From Loxodes magnus (lineage: Eukaryota; Ciliophora; Karyorelictea; Loxodida; Loxodidae): a stretch of 64,000 nucleotides of DNA. Location: NCBI GenBank assembly GCA_946699065.1, contig CAMPDV010001791.1:1-64000 (forward strand), read 5' to 3'. Of the stretch, positions 61,614 through 64,000 are shown in pieces. Position 1 is the stretch's first letter; each line of letters begins with the position of its first letter. A program made the position numbers and the translations under genes. The notes below the pieces were generated by a model that had not been told where the DNA came from, ran no database searches, and saw nothing but the letters and a program-made list of their open reading frames with translations.

Positions 61614-62871
61614 TCTTTTTCTTGCTCTAGGAAATGCCCTTCTCCGTTTCTTTATTTCGATTGGAGTTCCTTATGAAGGCTTCTACAGGTTTTCTTCTAT
61701 TAATTTAAGCATAGAATCTAATTTTGCTCAGTTTTTCTTGTCTTACTCTTGCATTATTCAAATATTATTCTCTAAACTTGTCATTTGCTCATAAACTCCG
61801 ACTTTAGCTCTTCGGTCTACCATATGGACTTCATCATCATCTTATCAAATCCTGACTTAATACAAGCATCTCTTTCTCCTGGGAGTTTAATTCTTATTCG
61901 AGTTTTTTTATGTTTTTAATAAGTTGATAAATTAGCTGTTTCAGACTTGTTTTAAGATCATAGAGCACTGTTGAAAAGTCTAATTTTAAACAAAAGGACA
62001 AATCTATAACACTTTTACTCCATAATTTATGAATTCAAAAGGATTATCTACAGTGACCACTCCTCTTCTTACAAAAATATCAATATCAGGAATACATTTT
62101 ACTACATTAGAGCCTTTCCGTAATGTCAAAGGTCTCAATATTTTTCCTGATACACTGACATTAGGAGATCTTTACTCTCTAGTAGGGCTCTTAAGAACTT
62201 TTAATTTAATTCAAGGATTATTCATAATATTTAGCTGGTTCAATTAACCTTCATATGCTACTAAGTAATATATTACACTACTTTTAGACAATTTAAAATT
62301 TTAATTATGTAAATTCTACTCTCTTGCATCTTTTTCTAAGTTAAAATCTAATATCATAGAAGTAAGTATTAATTTGAATGCTACCTAGAAAACTAAATTT
62401 AAAAGGGAAGTTTTATCTGCTAAGTATAAGGAGACTAGGACTTAATAATCTGATGAGAACGTTTCTAAAGGTAAATAAATTAACTATATTCTACCTTTAT
62501 TAGGTTCACCACGATTAAAAAAAATACAAAATTTTGTTGTTAAAATAGTCTAGAAATATTTCTTGCTTTGTCTGATCTCTTTGGTCACTTTTTTCTCAGT
62601 TTTTTAAATAAAAATTTATTACCTTTACTCTCAAAATTCTTGTATTTCTTTCCGAAGGCTAAAGTTAAAAGGGAATAGAATAAAATCCAATTATTGTGAC
62701 AAATTTCACAATCGAATTAAATTTTTCTACTTAAAAATATAATTTGTCTCAGTCATGTCTTCAGATTTTTCCAATTTCTAACCAGATTAACAACATAGAG
62801 GCAGGATTACTCTGAGACCTTAACTTCAGCACCCTAGTTATATTCTGGTACCGATTGAGAACCCTCAAATA

Positions 62872-62954
62872 AGTAAGGCTTATCACACAAGTGTACGTTG
62901 TTATTTATTATAATTTATTTATTATGATTGAACTTTTATCAAAAGTATAGGGGT
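62872..62954. mobile_element. 83-bp TA-flanked insertion present only in block B copy 3
   Basis: Copies 1 and 2 read CAAATATAATGG here. Copy 3 reads CAAATA, then 83 bp (AGTAAGGCTT...GTATAGGGGT), then TATAATGG. The insertion is thus bounded by a duplicated TA. No clear terminal inverted repeats. It resembles an internal eliminated sequence or a small TA-targeting element remnant. Confidence 0.6.
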
Positions 62955-63511
62955 TATAATGGCCTGATTTGATATATGTGTATAGGAAAGTTTAGTAGTT
63001 GGTAGTATGTATTTTAGAGTGTATGATAGTAATAATGACTTGTATTTAGATATAGGTTAATGATAATTTGATTATAGTTTTGATTAGATAAATAGTAATC
63101 TGTACTTGTATAATTTAAATATAAGGATATATTAAAGATAGTTTTTTGACATTGTTGAATATGTTTTGGTATGTTATAAGCTGTATGTTAGTATCTGAAT
63201 AATGATAATATTTGAATAATAGATTTTTAAAGATGTTTAGATAAAATTTGATTCTTTATTTATTTCAGCTTTAAAAAGAGCTAGTAAGGAAAATAATCTT
63301 TATTGTCAACTATATAGCTATAACTACATTACCATATCAACATCATATATACACTTAAACATACAAAAAAACTTATAAAAATACAACATTAATAAGTATA
63401 GATTAACCATATTAATAAGTAGTAACATATTTACTATAGATATTTAAACTACTTACATATAAAACTATATTTATTATCAATAATATTAATCATATCAATA
63501 TTATTATTATC

Positions 63512-64000
63512 TCAGTTATCCCCTTTAACACTTCTATAACTCAACTTTTCTAAATCAATCCTCATTATTGAAACTCTTTCCTATTCATAAGCAAAAACAT
63601 ATCCATAGACACCTCTTATTTTCATCTCCGTTTAAGCAAAGACATCTTTAAAAATTTAACTTTATTGCCATTATTCTTTGTTTCTTTTATATATTCTTCT
63701 TGAATATTCTTTCGTAAATGGATTTTTTATACCTCCGATTACGACAAAAGGTTCTAAAGAAACTATAGGAAAAGCAACAGCTTCAGGAAGATTCAAATTT
63801 TACTTACTCCATCTATCATTCTATATGTTATATTTTCATATATCTTTTAAAGTTTATCCTTTCTAATTTACACCTCCAATTGAATAAATGTTTTATTAAT
63901 CTTTATCTATTACTAAAGTTTAGCCTGCTATTAAGAATGGAAATTAAGAGCATTTTTATCATTTACTTTAGTTTCCTATCTTTAACTTTTCTACTGATTA
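63512..64000 (-). CDS. RING-linker-kelch protein, copy 3 (C-terminal part only)
   Basis: The last 163 codons of the kelch gene, in frame with copies 1 and 2 to the same TGA. Differences are mostly silent or conservative (VVIGGIKNPFTKEYSRRI versus VIFGGLKDFSKKEYSRRI). The RING end and linker lie beyond the window. It supports maintenance of the frame in a third copy. Confidence 0.8.

Larger units (their letters stand above)
57415..64000. repeat. Block B, copy 3 (continues past the window)
   Basis: Collinear with 30072-36590 with substitutions and scattered small indels. The left edge ATACTTAGAGTAG is identical to that of copy 2, but the flank is unrelated (not block A). It contains an 83-bp insertion at 62872-62954 that copies 1 and 2 lack. 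The right end is outside the window. Confidence 0.9.

Noticed and set aside
1..64000. Telomeric repeats, rRNA genes, suppressor tRNA-Gln or a reverse transcriptase domain
   Set aside because: Looked for by eye on both strands and not found; absence is not certain without a search.

Overview
This is nuclear DNA from a ciliate-like protist with an extremely AT-rich genome and a fully reassigned stop-codon set. When TAA and TAG are read as Gln and TGA as Trp, several long frames resolve into recognisable eukaryotic proteins. These are two TKL-type protein kinases, a ligand-binding receptor, a TRIM-like RING/B-box protein and a family of RING-kelch proteins. TGA falls exactly where Trp is conserved, for example the W of the kinase WMAPE motif. 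The same genes also end at a TGA, so UGA seems to be both Trp and the only stop. This matches the ambiguous code described for karyorelict ciliates such as Loxodes; a Condylostoma-like heterotrich is the main alternative. ORFs called with the standard code are nearly all meaningless here.

Layout. 0-11.7 kb is very AT-rich: an inverted copy of a repeat found again at 40.6-42.9 kb (block C), tRNA-Met, a TKL kinase, tRNA-Leu, a small gene with an inverted broken paralog, tRNA-Ala and tRNA-Val. 11.8-39.4 kb is richer in GC and consists largely of duplicated modules. Block A occurs twice (11.86-13.99 and 27.74-30.07 kb). Block B occurs as a full-length copy (30.07-about 39.4 kb), a left-truncated copy (about 18.1-25.9 kb) and a copy running off the window end (57.4-64.0 kb). 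Each B copy carries a RING-linker-kelch gene, and two of these are complete and identical in length. Block B also carries degenerate coiled-coil and zinc-knuckle sequence and a satellite array that has expanded to about 3 kb at 22.1-25 kb, with a 698-bp higher-order period.

39.4-53 kb is AT-rich again. It holds a second TKL kinase, a few unidentified genes and three short insertions of about 0.6-0.86 kb. Each insertion encodes, or is a relic of, one Gag-like protein (coiled coil plus CCHC-type knuckle). They are flanked by 12-14 bp direct repeats, one is 5'-truncated, and one has a matching empty site inside this window. Together they look like a Gag/ORF1-only retroposon family. 53.2-56.5 kb holds the receptor and TRIM-like genes, which converge with their stop codons 45 bases apart.

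Almost any frame is open in this code, so openness was not used as evidence. Gene calls rest on motifs, paralog comparison, amino-acid composition and exact start-to-TGA frame arithmetic. Genes without a recognised family are marked with lower confidence.
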